From the NCBI GenBank assembly GCA_964584495.1, contig CAZPAH010000002.1, positions 1-64,000 on the forward strand: DNA of 64,000 nucleotides, read 5' to 3'. Positions 8,613 through 16,792 of this stretch are shown here, piece by piece; the first letter of the stretch is position 1, and the number at the start of each line of letters is the position of its first letter. The notes beneath the pieces were generated by a model, which was not told the DNA's origin, searched no databases, and saw only the letters and a program-made list of their open reading frames with translations. The stretch comes from CAZPAH01 sp964584495. GTDB lineage: Bacteria; Krumholzibacteriota; Krumholzibacteriia; Krumholzibacteriales; Krumholzibacteriaceae. The position numbers and the translations under genes are program-made.

Positions 8613-8820
8613 AGTGTGGGTGTATATAACCTCTTCTGCTGAGGATATGGCCAGATACCGTTTCTTTGAAAGCGAGCACCACTGGGGGAGCGAAAAGACG
8701 AGAAGGTGGTGGGGGAGCTGCGCAGGCCCTTAGCGTAAAGGACTATCGGGCAGCAGGTAGGCAAGGTTGATTCCGATCAGCCCGGAGGGAGCAATCGTAA
8801 GGTTGCTCCCTTTGTTTTTT
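8613..8820 (+). ncRNA. Structured small RNA, probably ECF sigma-controlled
   Basis: A stretch of about 205 bases between an ECF-type promoter and a Rho-independent terminator, with no credible reading frame. It can fold. A closing stem pairs GCTGA (8638-8642) with TCAGC (8777-8781) and GGA (8643-8645) with TCC (8772-8774). It then continues with GCC/GGC (8650-8652 with 8760-8762) and TACC/GGTA (8656-8659 with 8756-8759). Inside, CACCAC (8677-8682) pairs with GTGGTG (8706-8711), and GCCC (8726-8729) can pair with GGGC (8748-8751). The length would fit 6S RNA, but I do not see convincing 6S, SRP or known riboswitch signatures. Ends are estimated from promoter and terminator. Identity unknown. 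Confidence 0.55.
8786..8820 (+). terminator. Rho-independent terminator of the small RNA
   Basis: AGGGAGCAA (8786-8794) and TTGCTCCCT (8803-8811) form a perfect nine-base-pair stem with an eight-base loop, followed by TTGTTTTTT. The T-run exists only in the plus direction, so it ends the RNA, not the convergent ABC permease gene. Confidence 0.85.
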
Positions 8821-10058
8821 CAAATCTCCCATTTCATTCGGCGTCCGGCCGCCGCCATGAATACAAGCGCGAATAGTACAAGCACCGCTGCGTGGGGCGC
8901 TATCGAGGAGATCCCCTGCCCGAAGGACAGAATCCTGTGAAGTCCGTTGAGCGCCCAACCGGTTGGAAAGAGAAATGCGATGACCCTGAACGGGGTCGAA
9001 ACGACTTCCAGCGGCCACCAGCATCCGCCGAGGGCCGCCATGACTAGACTCGTCACTATGGCGAATCCGATGACCTGATCCGGATTGCGGAACAGGGCCC
9101 CGAAAAAAATCGACAACGCCCCGGTACACAGGGCGAAGGCGGCCATCAGGATCAATAGGGCCGGTATGCCGCCGCCTAGCGAGATGCCGAAGAGGATCTT
9201 TCCCGAAGCGAGAAGAAATGCTATCTGCAGACCGGACACCATCATCCGCCCAAGAATTTTCCCCGCGACCACATCCCCCTTTCCCGCCGGCGTCATCCCC
9301 AGCCGCCTCAGGATCCCATCGGCCCTTTCCGCGGATAATCCCGCTCCGGCGAACAGCATCGACATCAGAACGAACATAACGAGGTTTCCGGGAACGGAGG
9401 ATTGAAACCCTCGTGGTATCTCCCTTTCCCTGCCCGCCGTCACGGCTCGGACCCTCACCGCCCGATCGATCGCCAGTATGCTGTCGATCTTCGATTCGAG
9501 ATAGGGAAGATAGGCCCGATCGGCATCCACCATGCTCTTCAGATTGCCCCTCACCTCATCCCCATCGAGCACGATCCGCCCGCCGCCCGACGATATCACC
9601 CCTTCCTCGATCACCAGAAGGGACGTCACCAGCCCCGCCAGCCCCCTGAAAACAGCGACGGAAACCGCCTCGCCGGCATTGATATTGGAGCCTTCATCCT
9701 TTCTCAGGATGACGCCCGTCTTTTCTCTCGAGAGTATCTTGTCGGTAAATCCGGGTGGGATCAGAAGCGTTCTGACCGCTCTGTCTCCCGGCGCCAGGGT
9801 ATCCGCATCCACGAGATAGAGATTCTCCCGGCGAAGCAGCTCGATCAGCCGTCCGGGCAGGAATCCCTCATCTTCATTGTCTATAGTCAATTTCGCCTTC
9901 GGAGTGGAGTGCTGCGAGGATCTGAAGGAGATCCCGAAAAAGAAGATAAACGCCAGCGGCATGAGGAAGATCCATATCGCCGAGCTGCGCTCTTTCCAGG
10001 TGAGTCGGAAATCGTTCATCGCGATCTTAACGATCAAATGTCCCGAAAGCGCCCGCAT
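8820..10058 (-). CDS. ABC-2 type transporter permease (second of pair)
   Basis: 412 residues with the ABC-2 permease layout: a first membrane helix at about residues 27-45 (IWIFLMPLAFIFFFGI), a large extracytoplasmic domain of about 170 residues, then five C-terminal membrane helices including FVLMSMLFAGAGLSAERADGILRRL. The sequence ERADGILRRLGMTPAG after the second helix is the usual cytoplasmic coupling segment. It should form an exporter with the permease and ATPase encoded just upstream (spacing seven bases). GGGAGG precedes the ATG. The substrate is not evident; this family (COG0842-like) exports drugs, lipids or ions. Confidence 0.85.
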   Translation of the reverse strand: MRALSGHLIVKIAMNDFRLTWKERSSAIWIFLMPLAFIFFFGISFRSSQHSTPKAKLTIDNEDEGFLPGRLIELLRRENLYLVDADTLAPGDRAVRTLLIPPGFTDKILSREKTGVILRKDEGSNINAGEAVSVAVFRGLAGLVTSLLVIEEGVISSGGGRIVLDGDEVRGNLKSMVDADRAYLPYLESKIDSILAIDRAVRVRAVTAGREREIPRGFQSSVPGNLVMFVLMSMLFAGAGLSAERADGILRRLGMTPAGKGDVVAGKILGRMMVSGLQIAFLLASGKILFGISLGGGIPALLILMAAFALCTGALSIFFGALFRNPDQVIGFAIVTSLVMAALGGCWWPLEVVSTPFRVIAFLFPTGWALNGLHRILSFGQGISSIAPHAAVLVLFALVFMAAAGRRMKWEI

Positions 10059-10065
10059 CGTTCGA

Positions 10066-11319
10066 TCATCCTCCCTTCCTGATGGAAAGGTCCAGCATGA
10101 TCGAGCCCGGAATCAGCCCGGCCAGCCCGATCCCCAGCAGTACAAGAAGATGGCCCGATATCTCGCCCACCCCCGCGTTGGAGAGGAATATCATCTTGAA
10201 CCCATCGCTAGCCCAGTATACCGGCGAGAAACGTCCTATCTTCTGCAGGGTGCTTCCCATCTGCTCGAACGGGAGCATCGATCCTCCAAAGAGCGATACC
10301 ACCACTATCAGGATCGAGATCACAGCGTCCGCCGCTCTCTCGCTCCTCACGAATCCGTAGAAAAAGGTCATCAAACCGGTGCACATCAGGATGCTCGCCA
10401 GAAGATGAAGGACCAGGGGCAGAGGTTTGCCGAGATCCATACCGAAGCCGAGTCTGCTGACGAGCAGCAGGATCAGGCACGAGGCGGCGGTGATAGCGAA
10501 TGCGGAAGCCACCTTTCCCGCAACGACCCGCCCCGGTCCGACCGGCGAGACCAGTATCCTGGAGAGCGTCCCACGGCGCCTTTCCCGAACGATATCCCTG
10601 AGGACCAGCTCGCTAATAAAGAGGAGTCCGAGCATCATGCTGCCGGGAAGGATATACGCGAAGATATTGAACCCCCGAGCCTCCTCCTCAGACCCGGTCG
10701 TTACCGTTTCCGTCCTTATCGTCACGAGCGAATCGGTCAGATACCCGCGGGTCAGCGCGATCCCCCGCCGGGATTCCCTTAGGAAGACCTCTATCTCACC
10801 GGCGTCAGGCCACCTGCCGGCCTTGATGATTGACCGGCCGTGCTCCAGAGGCTCGGAGAATATCTTCAAACCCGCATCCAGTATCACCGACATCGAAAGA
10901 ACGACTTCCTCGACTATGACGGGCAGAAAATTCTCGGCGGGATTCTTCACCACCTTGAGTTCGACCTTTTTCCCGTCGAGAAGATCCGCGGTGAACCGCC
11001 CGGGTATCTCGATGACGGCGGAAGCTTTCCCCTTGCCGATCGACCGGGCCGCATCGAGGCTGTCCACGATCTCGATGTCGAGCATCTCGGCGAGGCGGTC
11101 CTGCCTCATCCCCTGGATGATGAAATTGGACAGCAGTCCATCGTCGTTATCGACCACCAGCACTTTAATTTTAGAAAGGGTGACTTCTCCCGAACCGCCG
11201 AAAACGAGACCGACGATAAGGGTCATAGCGATCGGAATGAGAAGGACGAGAATTACCGCGAGGGGACTTCTTAGCCTCCTTGTAAGATCGTTTGCGAGGA
11301 TTCGCAGCACCTGCCTCAT
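10066..11319 (-). CDS. ABC-2 type transporter permease (first of pair)
   Basis: 417 residues with an N-terminal membrane helix (LAVILVLLIPIAMTLIVGLVF), a large outer domain and a C-terminal bundle of membrane helices. The segment RRGTLSRILVSPVGPGRVVAGK matches the coupling region of ABC-2 permeases. Its ATG starts one base after the stop of the ATPase gene, a spacing typical of translational coupling. It most likely pairs as a heterodimer with the product at 8820-10058, to which it is similar in layout. The extended outer domain resembles the DrrB/YhgE-like exporters with ABC2_membrane_3 architecture. Substrate unknown. Confidence 0.85.
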   Translation of the reverse strand: MRQVLRILANDLTRRLRSPLAVILVLLIPIAMTLIVGLVFGGSGEVTLSKIKVLVVDNDDGLLSNFIIQGMRQDRLAEMLDIEIVDSLDAARSIGKGKASAVIEIPGRFTADLLDGKKVELKVVKNPAENFLPVIVEEVVLSMSVILDAGLKIFSEPLEHGRSIIKAGRWPDAGEIEVFLRESRRGIALTRGYLTDSLVTIRTETVTTGSEEEARGFNIFAYILPGSMMLGLLFISELVLRDIVRERRRGTLSRILVSPVGPGRVVAGKVASAFAITAASCLILLLVSRLGFGMDLGKPLPLVLHLLASILMCTGLMTFFYGFVRSERAADAVISILIVVVSLFGGSMLPFEQMGSTLQKIGRFSPVYWASDGFKMIFLSNAGVGEISGHLLVLLGIGLAGLIPGSIMLDLSIRKGG

Positions 11320-11320
11320 A

Positions 11321-12265
11321 TCAGTCCCTCAGTTCCCGGCCCGTCAATTTCAGGAATACGCTCTGCAGGCTCGGCTCGATGATCGAAATGTCCTCGACCT
11401 GGATTCCGCCGGCGAAGAAGCGTTCGAGTAGAGCGCCCACCGTCTCCCGTCCGGGGACGAGGACCCGGATGGTCCCTTCCCCGAGATGATCCACGTTGAC
11501 CCTCTTGAAGACAGCCTCCAGCTTTATCTTCTCCAGAAGAAGTCCCGCCGCTTCCATGTCGAACCCGCCTCCGATCGTTACCATGATTTCCCCGCCGGCC
11601 AGCCTGGTCAGCTCATCCAGCGATCCTTCGGCGTGAATCACCCCCCTATCGATGATGGCAATCCTGTCGCACAGGGACTGCGCCTCCTCGAGATAGTGGG
11701 TCGTGTAGATGACCGTCGTTCCCCGGGAGGAAAGATCCTTTACGATTTCCAGTATCCTGATTCTGGCCTGAGGATCGATCCCGAGGGTCGGCTCGTCGAG
11801 GAGCACTATCTCCGGATCGTGAATCAACCCCGCGCAGAGATTGATCCTGCGTTTCATCCCGCCCGAGTATTCCCTTACCGGATCTCCCGCCCTTTCGGTG
11901 AGCCCCACCATTTCGAGCACCCGGGCCGATGCATCCCTTAGCTCGCCGCCGGAGAGGCCGTACAACCCCCCCCAGAAATGGAGGTTCTCCCTGCCGGACA
12001 GTTCCTCGTAAAGGGCTATCTCCTGCGGCACCACGCCCATCATCCTTCGAACCCCACGGCCTCCCGTCGCTATGTCGATACCGGCTATTTTGACCGACCC
12101 CGAATCGGCCTTCAGAAGTCCGCAGATTATCGAGATCGTCGTTGTCTTTCCGGCTCCGTTCGGCCCCAGCAGGCCGAATATCTCGCCTTTATCTACGCCG
12201 AATGATATGCCCCCTACTGCGGCGACATCTCCGAACGATTTCCTGATATCCTTGACTTCTATCAT
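11321..12265 (-). CDS. ABC transporter ATP-binding protein
   Basis: About 314 residues from the ATG at 12265 (MIEVKDIRKSFG), preceded by a G-rich ribosome site; an upstream in-frame extension lacks family similarity. All ATPase motifs are present: Walker A GPNGAGKTTT, Q-loop VPQEIALYEELSG, signature YSGGMKRR, Walker B IVLLDEP and the switch histidine in IYTTHYLEEA. The C-terminal extension of about 85 residues (RVNVDHLGEGTIRVLVPG) is typical of the DrrA/NatA-like ATPases that serve ABC-2 exporters. It energises the two permeases encoded downstream in the same operon. The operon is divergent from the S9 peptidase gene across 230 bases. Confidence 0.93.
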   Translation of the reverse strand: MIEVKDIRKSFGDVAAVGGISFGVDKGEIFGLLGPNGAGKTTTISIICGLLKADSGSVKIAGIDIATGGRGVRRMMGVVPQEIALYEELSGRENLHFWGGLYGLSGGELRDASARVLEMVGLTERAGDPVREYSGGMKRRINLCAGLIHDPEIVLLDEPTLGIDPQARIRILEIVKDLSSRGTTVIYTTHYLEEAQSLCDRIAIIDRGVIHAEGSLDELTRLAGGEIMVTIGGGFDMEAAGLLLEKIKLEAVFKRVNVDHLGEGTIRVLVPGRETVGALLERFFAGGIQVEDISIIEPSLQSVFLKLTGRELRD

Positions 12266-12495
12266 CGAATCCCCCCGGGTAGGAGCAACTGGAAATTTTC
12301 CGCTTTTTACGGTCCGCTTCGATCGGCGGCCGTTGAATCGCACCGCCGCAGGCTACCGTCGCAGACTCACATATGACGGGGCATATTTCAAGAATTATCG
12401 GCGCGCCGTAGCGATATCGGTTGCCTGCCGGACGTCTTTTCTCTAGAATTCGACCGGGCCGGAAAGCCCGGCCGTTGAAACCGGAAGGAGAAGAT

Positions 12496-14544
12496 ATGAA
12501 ATCACCGATTACGGCCTGGAGGATATCCCTCCTTGTCTCCGTCCTTTTCCTGCTTGCCGCCTCCCTGTCGGCCGAGGAGTACCACGCGCTGACCTTCGAC
12601 GACCTGATATCCTTGGGGCGCATAGGGTCCTTCGAGATATCGCCGGACGGAAAGTTGGTCGCCTTCACCGTAACATGGTTCGACAAGGATGAAAATTCGT
12701 CGAATTCGGATATCTACATGGTACCTGTGAAGGGAGGGGAACCCTGGAATTTCGTTCGGAGCGGGGGAGATGATTATTCGCCCTGCTGGTCCCCCGACGG
12801 AGAGCATCTCGCTTTCGTCTCGGACCGCGACGGCAGTGCGCAGATATGGGTGATACCGATCGACGGGGGCGAAGCCCGAAAGATAACCGATGTCCCGACC
12901 GGCGTATCGCAACCCCTCTGGTCTACCGACGGGAAGAAGATAGCCTTCACTTCGAGCGTCTACCCGGAGTGCGAAGATCTCGACTGCGACAAGAAGAGGC
13001 TGGAAGAGTACAGGACCGGAAAGGTCAGGGCCAGGCTGATCGATCACCTTATCTACCGTCACTGGAACCAATGGCGGGAGGGTAGATGGAGCCACCTGTT
13101 TCTCACGGATCTGGAAGGAAGCGCGCCCTTGGAGATCAACAAGGGCAGGACCGACGTGCCACCGATATCGCTCGGCGGGGACAGGGACTATGATTTCTCG
13201 CCCGACGGCGGCGAGATATGCTTCTCGATGAATCCCGATCCGGTCGTTGCGGTATCGACGAATAACGATCTTTACATCATGAAGACATCCGGCGGCGACC
13301 CGGTGCCGATCACCTCGGAAAACCTTTCGAACGACAACAACCCACGGTATTCCCCCGACGGACGGTATATCGCCTACAGGGCGCAGCTGACACCCGGTTT
13401 CGAGGCGGACCGTTTCAGGCTTATCCTGTACGAGCGCCGCAGCGGCAAGAAGATCAACCTCACCGAGGATCTCGACTACAGCGTGGGCAATTTCACATGG
13501 AGCCCCGACGGCGGGTCGATATTCTTCTGCGCGGAGGATAAGGGCCGCTACTCGATCTTCAAGACCGAACTGGGAGGAAAGAAAACTTCCGCCGTGATAT
13601 CTGGAGGGTACGACAACGACCTCCGTGTGACTCCCGACGGTAAGAACCTGATATTCGCCAGGCAGACGGTGAGAAACCCCCTTGAGCTGTACCGCGGCAG
13701 CACGAAAGGTAAGAATATCGTTCAGCTGACCGATATCAACGGCAGGATACTGAGCTCGGTCGCCATGAATCCCCTCGAGGAGTTCTGGTTCGAGGGAAGC
13801 GGGGGAAGAATGGTCCACGGTATGCTGGTGAAGCCTCCTTTCTTCGAGGAAGGAAAGAAATACCCGATGATCCTTCTCATTCACGGCGGGCCCCAGGGAG
13901 CGTTCGGAGACGATTTTCATTACAGGTGGAACGTACAGATGTTCGCTTCCCCCGGATACGTGGTCGCCACCATCAACTTCACCGGGTCCACCGGGTACGG
14001 CCAGGCCTTTACAGACGCGATAAGCAAGGACTGGGGAGGAGCCCCCTACGAAGATATCATGGATGGTGTCGATTATATCCTGGCAACATTCCCCTTCATC
14101 GACGGAGAAAGGATCGGAGCGGCCGGCGCATCCTACGGCGGGTACATGATCGACTGGATAGAGGGCCACAGCGACCGCTTCAAATGCCTCGTCTCCCACG
14201 CGGGTGTATACGACCTGGAAAGCATGTACGGGGCCACCGAGGAGCTCTGGTTCCCCGAATGGGAATTCGCTGGTCCGCCCTGGGAGAATCCCGAAATGTA
14301 CAGGAAATTCTCCCCCAGCTCCTACGTCACCGAGTTCCACACGCCGTGCCTGGTGGTCCACGGGGAAAACGACTTCAGGGTGCCTTACACCCAGGGGCTC
14401 GAATTCTTCACGGCCCTTCAGAAACGGGGTGTCCCCTCGAAGCTCCTCTTTTTCCCGGACGAGGACCACTTCGTCAGGAAGCCCCTCAACGCCGAATTGT
14501 GGTGGAATACATTACATGACTGGTTTGCGGAATATCTTAAATGA
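12496..14544 (+). CDS. S9 family prolyl-oligopeptidase-type serine peptidase, exported
   Basis: 682 residues from the ATG at 12496, which has GGAAGGAG upstream and begins a clean signal peptide (ISLLVSVLFLLAASLSAEE). The N-terminal two thirds form a WD40/TolB-like beta-propeller with repeated SPDG motifs (FEISPDGKLVAF, PCWSPDGEHLAF). The C-terminal third is the alpha/beta hydrolase domain with the S9 triad visible: S546 in GASYGGYM, D626 in HGENDFRVP and H658 in DEDHF. This is the acylaminoacyl/dipeptidyl peptidase layout; it should cleave short peptides in the periplasm. A small inverted repeat (CCGGGC/GCCCGG, 12454-12471) lies between the gene and its divergent neighbour. A strong terminator follows at 14571. 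Confidence 0.93.
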   Translation: MKSPITAWRISLLVSVLFLLAASLSAEEYHALTFDDLISLGRIGSFEISPDGKLVAFTVTWFDKDENSSNSDIYMVPVKGGEPWNFVRSGGDDYSPCWSPDGEHLAFVSDRDGSAQIWVIPIDGGEARKITDVPTGVSQPLWSTDGKKIAFTSSVYPECEDLDCDKKRLEEYRTGKVRARLIDHLIYRHWNQWREGRWSHLFLTDLEGSAPLEINKGRTDVPPISLGGDRDYDFSPDGGEICFSMNPDPVVAVSTNNDLYIMKTSGGDPVPITSENLSNDNNPRYSPDGRYIAYRAQLTPGFEADRFRLILYERRSGKKINLTEDLDYSVGNFTWSPDGGSIFFCAEDKGRYSIFKTELGGKKTSAVISGGYDNDLRVTPDGKNLIFARQTVRNPLELYRGSTKGKNIVQLTDINGRILSSVAMNPLEEFWFEGSGGRMVHGMLVKPPFFEEGKKYPMILLIHGGPQGAFGDDFHYRWNVQMFASPGYVVATINFTGSTGYGQAFTDAISKDWGGAPYEDIMDGVDYILATFPFIDGERIGAAGASYGGYMIDWIEGHSDRFKCLVSHAGVYDLESMYGATEELWFPEWEFAGPPWENPEMYRKFSPSSYVTEFHTPCLVVHGENDFRVPYTQGLEFFTALQKRGVPSKLLFFPDEDHFVRKPLNAELWWNTLHDWFAEYLK

Positions 14545-14570
14545 CCGCGGAAAATACCGCCAAACCTGGA

Positions 14571-14609
14571 TTCGGGAGATGAAAGCGATTTCATCTCCCG
14601 AACTTTTTA
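14571..14609 (+). terminator. Rho-independent terminator after the S9 peptidase gene
   Basis: TTCGGGAGATGAAA (14571-14584) and its exact reverse complement (14589-14602) make a 14-base-pair stem closed by GCGA and followed by CTTTTTAA. It lies 26 bases after the stop codon. Confidence 0.9.
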
Positions 14610-14785
14610 ACAAATAAAAACCGGAAAAGAGATCCAATGAAAGGGTCACGCGGGCCACCTCCCTAGAACCTTTTCCGGTATACCGATTATTGTATTTTAA
14701 GCCGCTAATTCAATAAATAGCGTTCATACCTTCAAACAGATACGTAAGTATATCACAATCCCGGCTAAAAACAAAACCTTTTCCG

Positions 14786-15673
14786 TCAGGATAGAAAAAG
14801 TGTTCCTTCCCCCACCTTGACTACGCACCCGGCTACCTTGACGCTGTGAACCATACCCCTTTCGCATCGAACGTCCACGCTGATCAGGCTGTTTCTCGCG
14901 ATCTCAATCCCCTGCTCTATAGTGAGCTTGAGATGGGAGGGGAACTTCAGTATTCTCGCCAGGTATCCGCCCAGTGCCCCTGCCGCGGAACCCGTGGCCG
15001 GATCCTCGACCACCCCCAGCCCCGGAGCGAAGAACCGCGAATGAATATTGACCTTCCTGCCCTCGATCCTGGCGAAAAGATATATTCCGCCGACCCGGTA
15101 CCTCGCTGCGACGTTACGAGCTTCCTCCATATTGAGGTTGGCTTTCTCGACCACTTCCTTATCCCTTGCCTCGACCAGGAGGAAATCGAGCCCGTTTGAA
15201 ACGACGCCTCCGCCAAGAAGGTCTCCCGACCTAATTCCGACGGCCCTTGCGGCCTGCCCGCGGTTCTGCAGAGCGGAACCGTACTCCGGTACCGGCTGGG
15301 TCATGGATATACAGGTTGCTTTTCCCGTTTTCTGGGTTTTTTCGACCGATATCTTTCCCGCGTCCAGTTCGAGAACAAGTTTTCGGGCTTTCTCCCCCTT
15401 CTTCTTGTTCATGATGACGAACGCCGTTCCAAGCGTCGGATGCCCCGCGAACGGCAGTTCCTCGCCGGGCGTGAAGATCCTCACCTTCGCATCGGCTTCC
15501 TTGTCCTTGGAGGTGAAAATAAAGGTGGTTTCCGAAAAATTCATTTCCCGGGCGATGTGCTGCATCTGGTTCTTGGTCAGCTTTCCCGGCGAAGGGAAGA
15601 CCGCCAGCTGATTGCCGCCGAATGCCCTGTTGGTGAAAACATCGACATGCTCGTATACCAGTTTACGGCTCAT
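14786..15673 (-). CDS. PhzF-like isomerase/epimerase
   Basis: 295 residues matching the PhzF family from end to end: an opening YEHVDVFTNRAFGGNQLAVF, the catalytic glutamate region NFSETTF (E48), FAGHPTLGTAF near residue 76 and the second-half motif DPATGSAAGALGGYLAR. Family members have a diaminopimelate-epimerase-like fold and catalyse isomerisation without cofactor. PhzF itself acts in phenazine synthesis, but no other phenazine gene is present, so the true substrate is unknown. GAGGGG lies upstream of the ATG. The gene is convergent with the S9 peptidase gene and divergent from the cyclophilin gene. Confidence 0.9.
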   Translation of the reverse strand: MSRKLVYEHVDVFTNRAFGGNQLAVFPSPGKLTKNQMQHIAREMNFSETTFIFTSKDKEADAKVRIFTPGEELPFAGHPTLGTAFVIMNKKKGEKARKLVLELDAGKISVEKTQKTGKATCISMTQPVPEYGSALQNRGQAARAVGIRSGDLLGGGVVSNGLDFLLVEARDKEVVEKANLNMEEARNVAARYRVGGIYLFARIEGRKVNIHSRFFAPGLGVVEDPATGSAAGALGGYLARILKFPSHLKLTIEQGIEIARNSLISVDVRCERGMVHSVKVAGCVVKVGEGTLFLS

Positions 15674-15890
15674 AATTCAGCCCCTCGATAAGACCATGAT
15701 AGTAAAGGGCAACTTTCGCATCATGTTAAATGAAGAGTGGAATGGTGGAAAGAAAAAAATCGAGCGGTTTAAGAAGATCGCCGGCGGCCGGATATCCGCC
15801 GGGCTGACTTTTTTATTTTACAATATCGCGATCTATCTGTATAATACTCCGGATGTTGAAGTAACGACTCTAGCAGGAGGAAGAGCTACG

Positions 15891-16502
15891 ATGAAATTCC
15901 AAAGTTATATAACTCTAGTAGCGATTTCGCTCGTCTTAATTTCATGCGCCATGGCTGGAAACACAATGGCCGAGAAGAAGCAGGTTAACCCTATGGTCTA
16001 TGTCAAAACTAATATGGGCTCCTTCACGATCGAGCTTTACGAGAAAGAAGCCCCCCTGACGGTCAAGAATTTCCTACACTACGTCGACAACAAGTTTTAC
16101 GATGACACGATCTTCCATCGCGTCATGCCGAATTTTGTCATTCAGGGAGGCGGCTTCACTCCCGACATGATCCAGAAAGCCGTTGCTCCGCCTATCAAGA
16201 ACGAGGCCGGGAACGGTCTTAAAAATATGAAATACACCCTGTCGATGGCGCGGACGCCGGCTGTGGACAGTGCGACGAGCCAGTTTTTCATCAATGTCAA
16301 GGATAACCCCAACCTCGACCACAGGGACAACACTCAGGCTGGTTTCGGGTATGCGGTCTTCGGCAAGGTCGTTGATGGAACGGAAGTCATCGACAAGATC
16401 AAAACGGTCAAGACCACAACCAAGGGCGCCCACAATGATGTCCCCGTTAAGCCCGTGATAATCGAGTCTATCCGGCGTCATATACCGGATGATGAAGAAT
16501 AG
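15891..16502 (+). CDS. Cyclophilin-type peptidyl-prolyl isomerase, exported
   Basis: 203 residues from the ATG at 15891, preceded by AGGAGGAAG; the reading frame is open further upstream but without a better start. The N-terminus is a signal peptide ending in LVLISC, which fits a lipobox, so it may be a lipoprotein; cleavage after AMA is the alternative. The cyclophilin core follows: MGSFTIELYEKEAP, the active-site FHRVMPNFVIQGGG with the catalytic arginine, and ATSQFFINVKDNPNLD. It should speed proline isomerisation during folding of exported proteins. Terminated by the hairpin at 16525. Confidence 0.93.
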   Translation: MKFQSYITLVAISLVLISCAMAGNTMAEKKQVNPMVYVKTNMGSFTIELYEKEAPLTVKNFLHYVDNKFYDDTIFHRVMPNFVIQGGGFTPDMIQKAVAPPIKNEAGNGLKNMKYTLSMARTPAVDSATSQFFINVKDNPNLDHRDNTQAGFGYAVFGKVVDGTEVIDKIKTVKTTTKGAHNDVPVKPVIIESIRRHIPDDEE

Positions 16503-16524
16503 GGAATAGGAAACCGTTTAGAGA

Positions 16525-16558
16525 GGGCGGTTCCCCGAGGGGGTCCGCCCTTTTTTTT
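16525..16558 (+). terminator. Rho-independent terminator after the cyclophilin gene
   Basis: GGGCGG (16525-16530) pairs with CCGCCC (16545-16550), with an inner CCCC/GGGG helix, followed by eight T residues. It ends 56 bases after the stop codon. Confidence 0.88.
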
Positions 16559-16747
16559 CCCCCGGATCGATGGTGGATGGAAAATCTTTCCCCCTCCCGC
16601 CGGGATTCCTTTCCATCTATTCCCCCCGCAGCTTCGCCGGTTATCCGGGCCGCCGCCATCCCGTTTCCAACATATTGATTTAATGTCAATTGTGGGCGAA
16701 AATAAGTCCACCGTTTCACGGCCCGTGGTACGAATCTTGTTTTACTT

Positions 16748-16768
16748 AGGCCCTGGAACTTAGGGCCT
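16748..16768 (+). repeat. Inverted repeat in the leader of the wzz-like gene
   Basis: AGGCCC at 16748-16753 and GGGCCT at 16763-16768 flank a nine-base spacer, 25 bases before the ATG of the downstream chain-length gene. It could be a leader hairpin or an operator. No T-run follows. Position and symmetry are the only evidence. Confidence 0.35.
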
Positions 16769-16792
16769 TTAGAGGAGAAGGGGAATCGGGCA

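Noticed and set aside
8613..8820. 6S RNA, SRP RNA or cobalamin riboswitch as the identity of the small RNA
   Set aside because: Length fits 6S, but I could not place a convincing central bubble; the SRP GGAAG/AGCAGCC loop and the cobalamin core are not found. Left unidentified.
10427..11431. A 334-codon plus-strand frame across the ABC exporter genes
   Set aside because: Ser/Arg/Pro-rich translation without motifs, opposite well-supported permease and ATPase genes.
12502..14469. A 655-codon open frame on the minus strand opposite the S9 peptidase gene
   Set aside because: It is a shadow of the codon bias of a GC-rich gene. The plus-strand frame has a signal peptide, propeller motifs and the catalytic triad; the minus frame has no recognisable motif.
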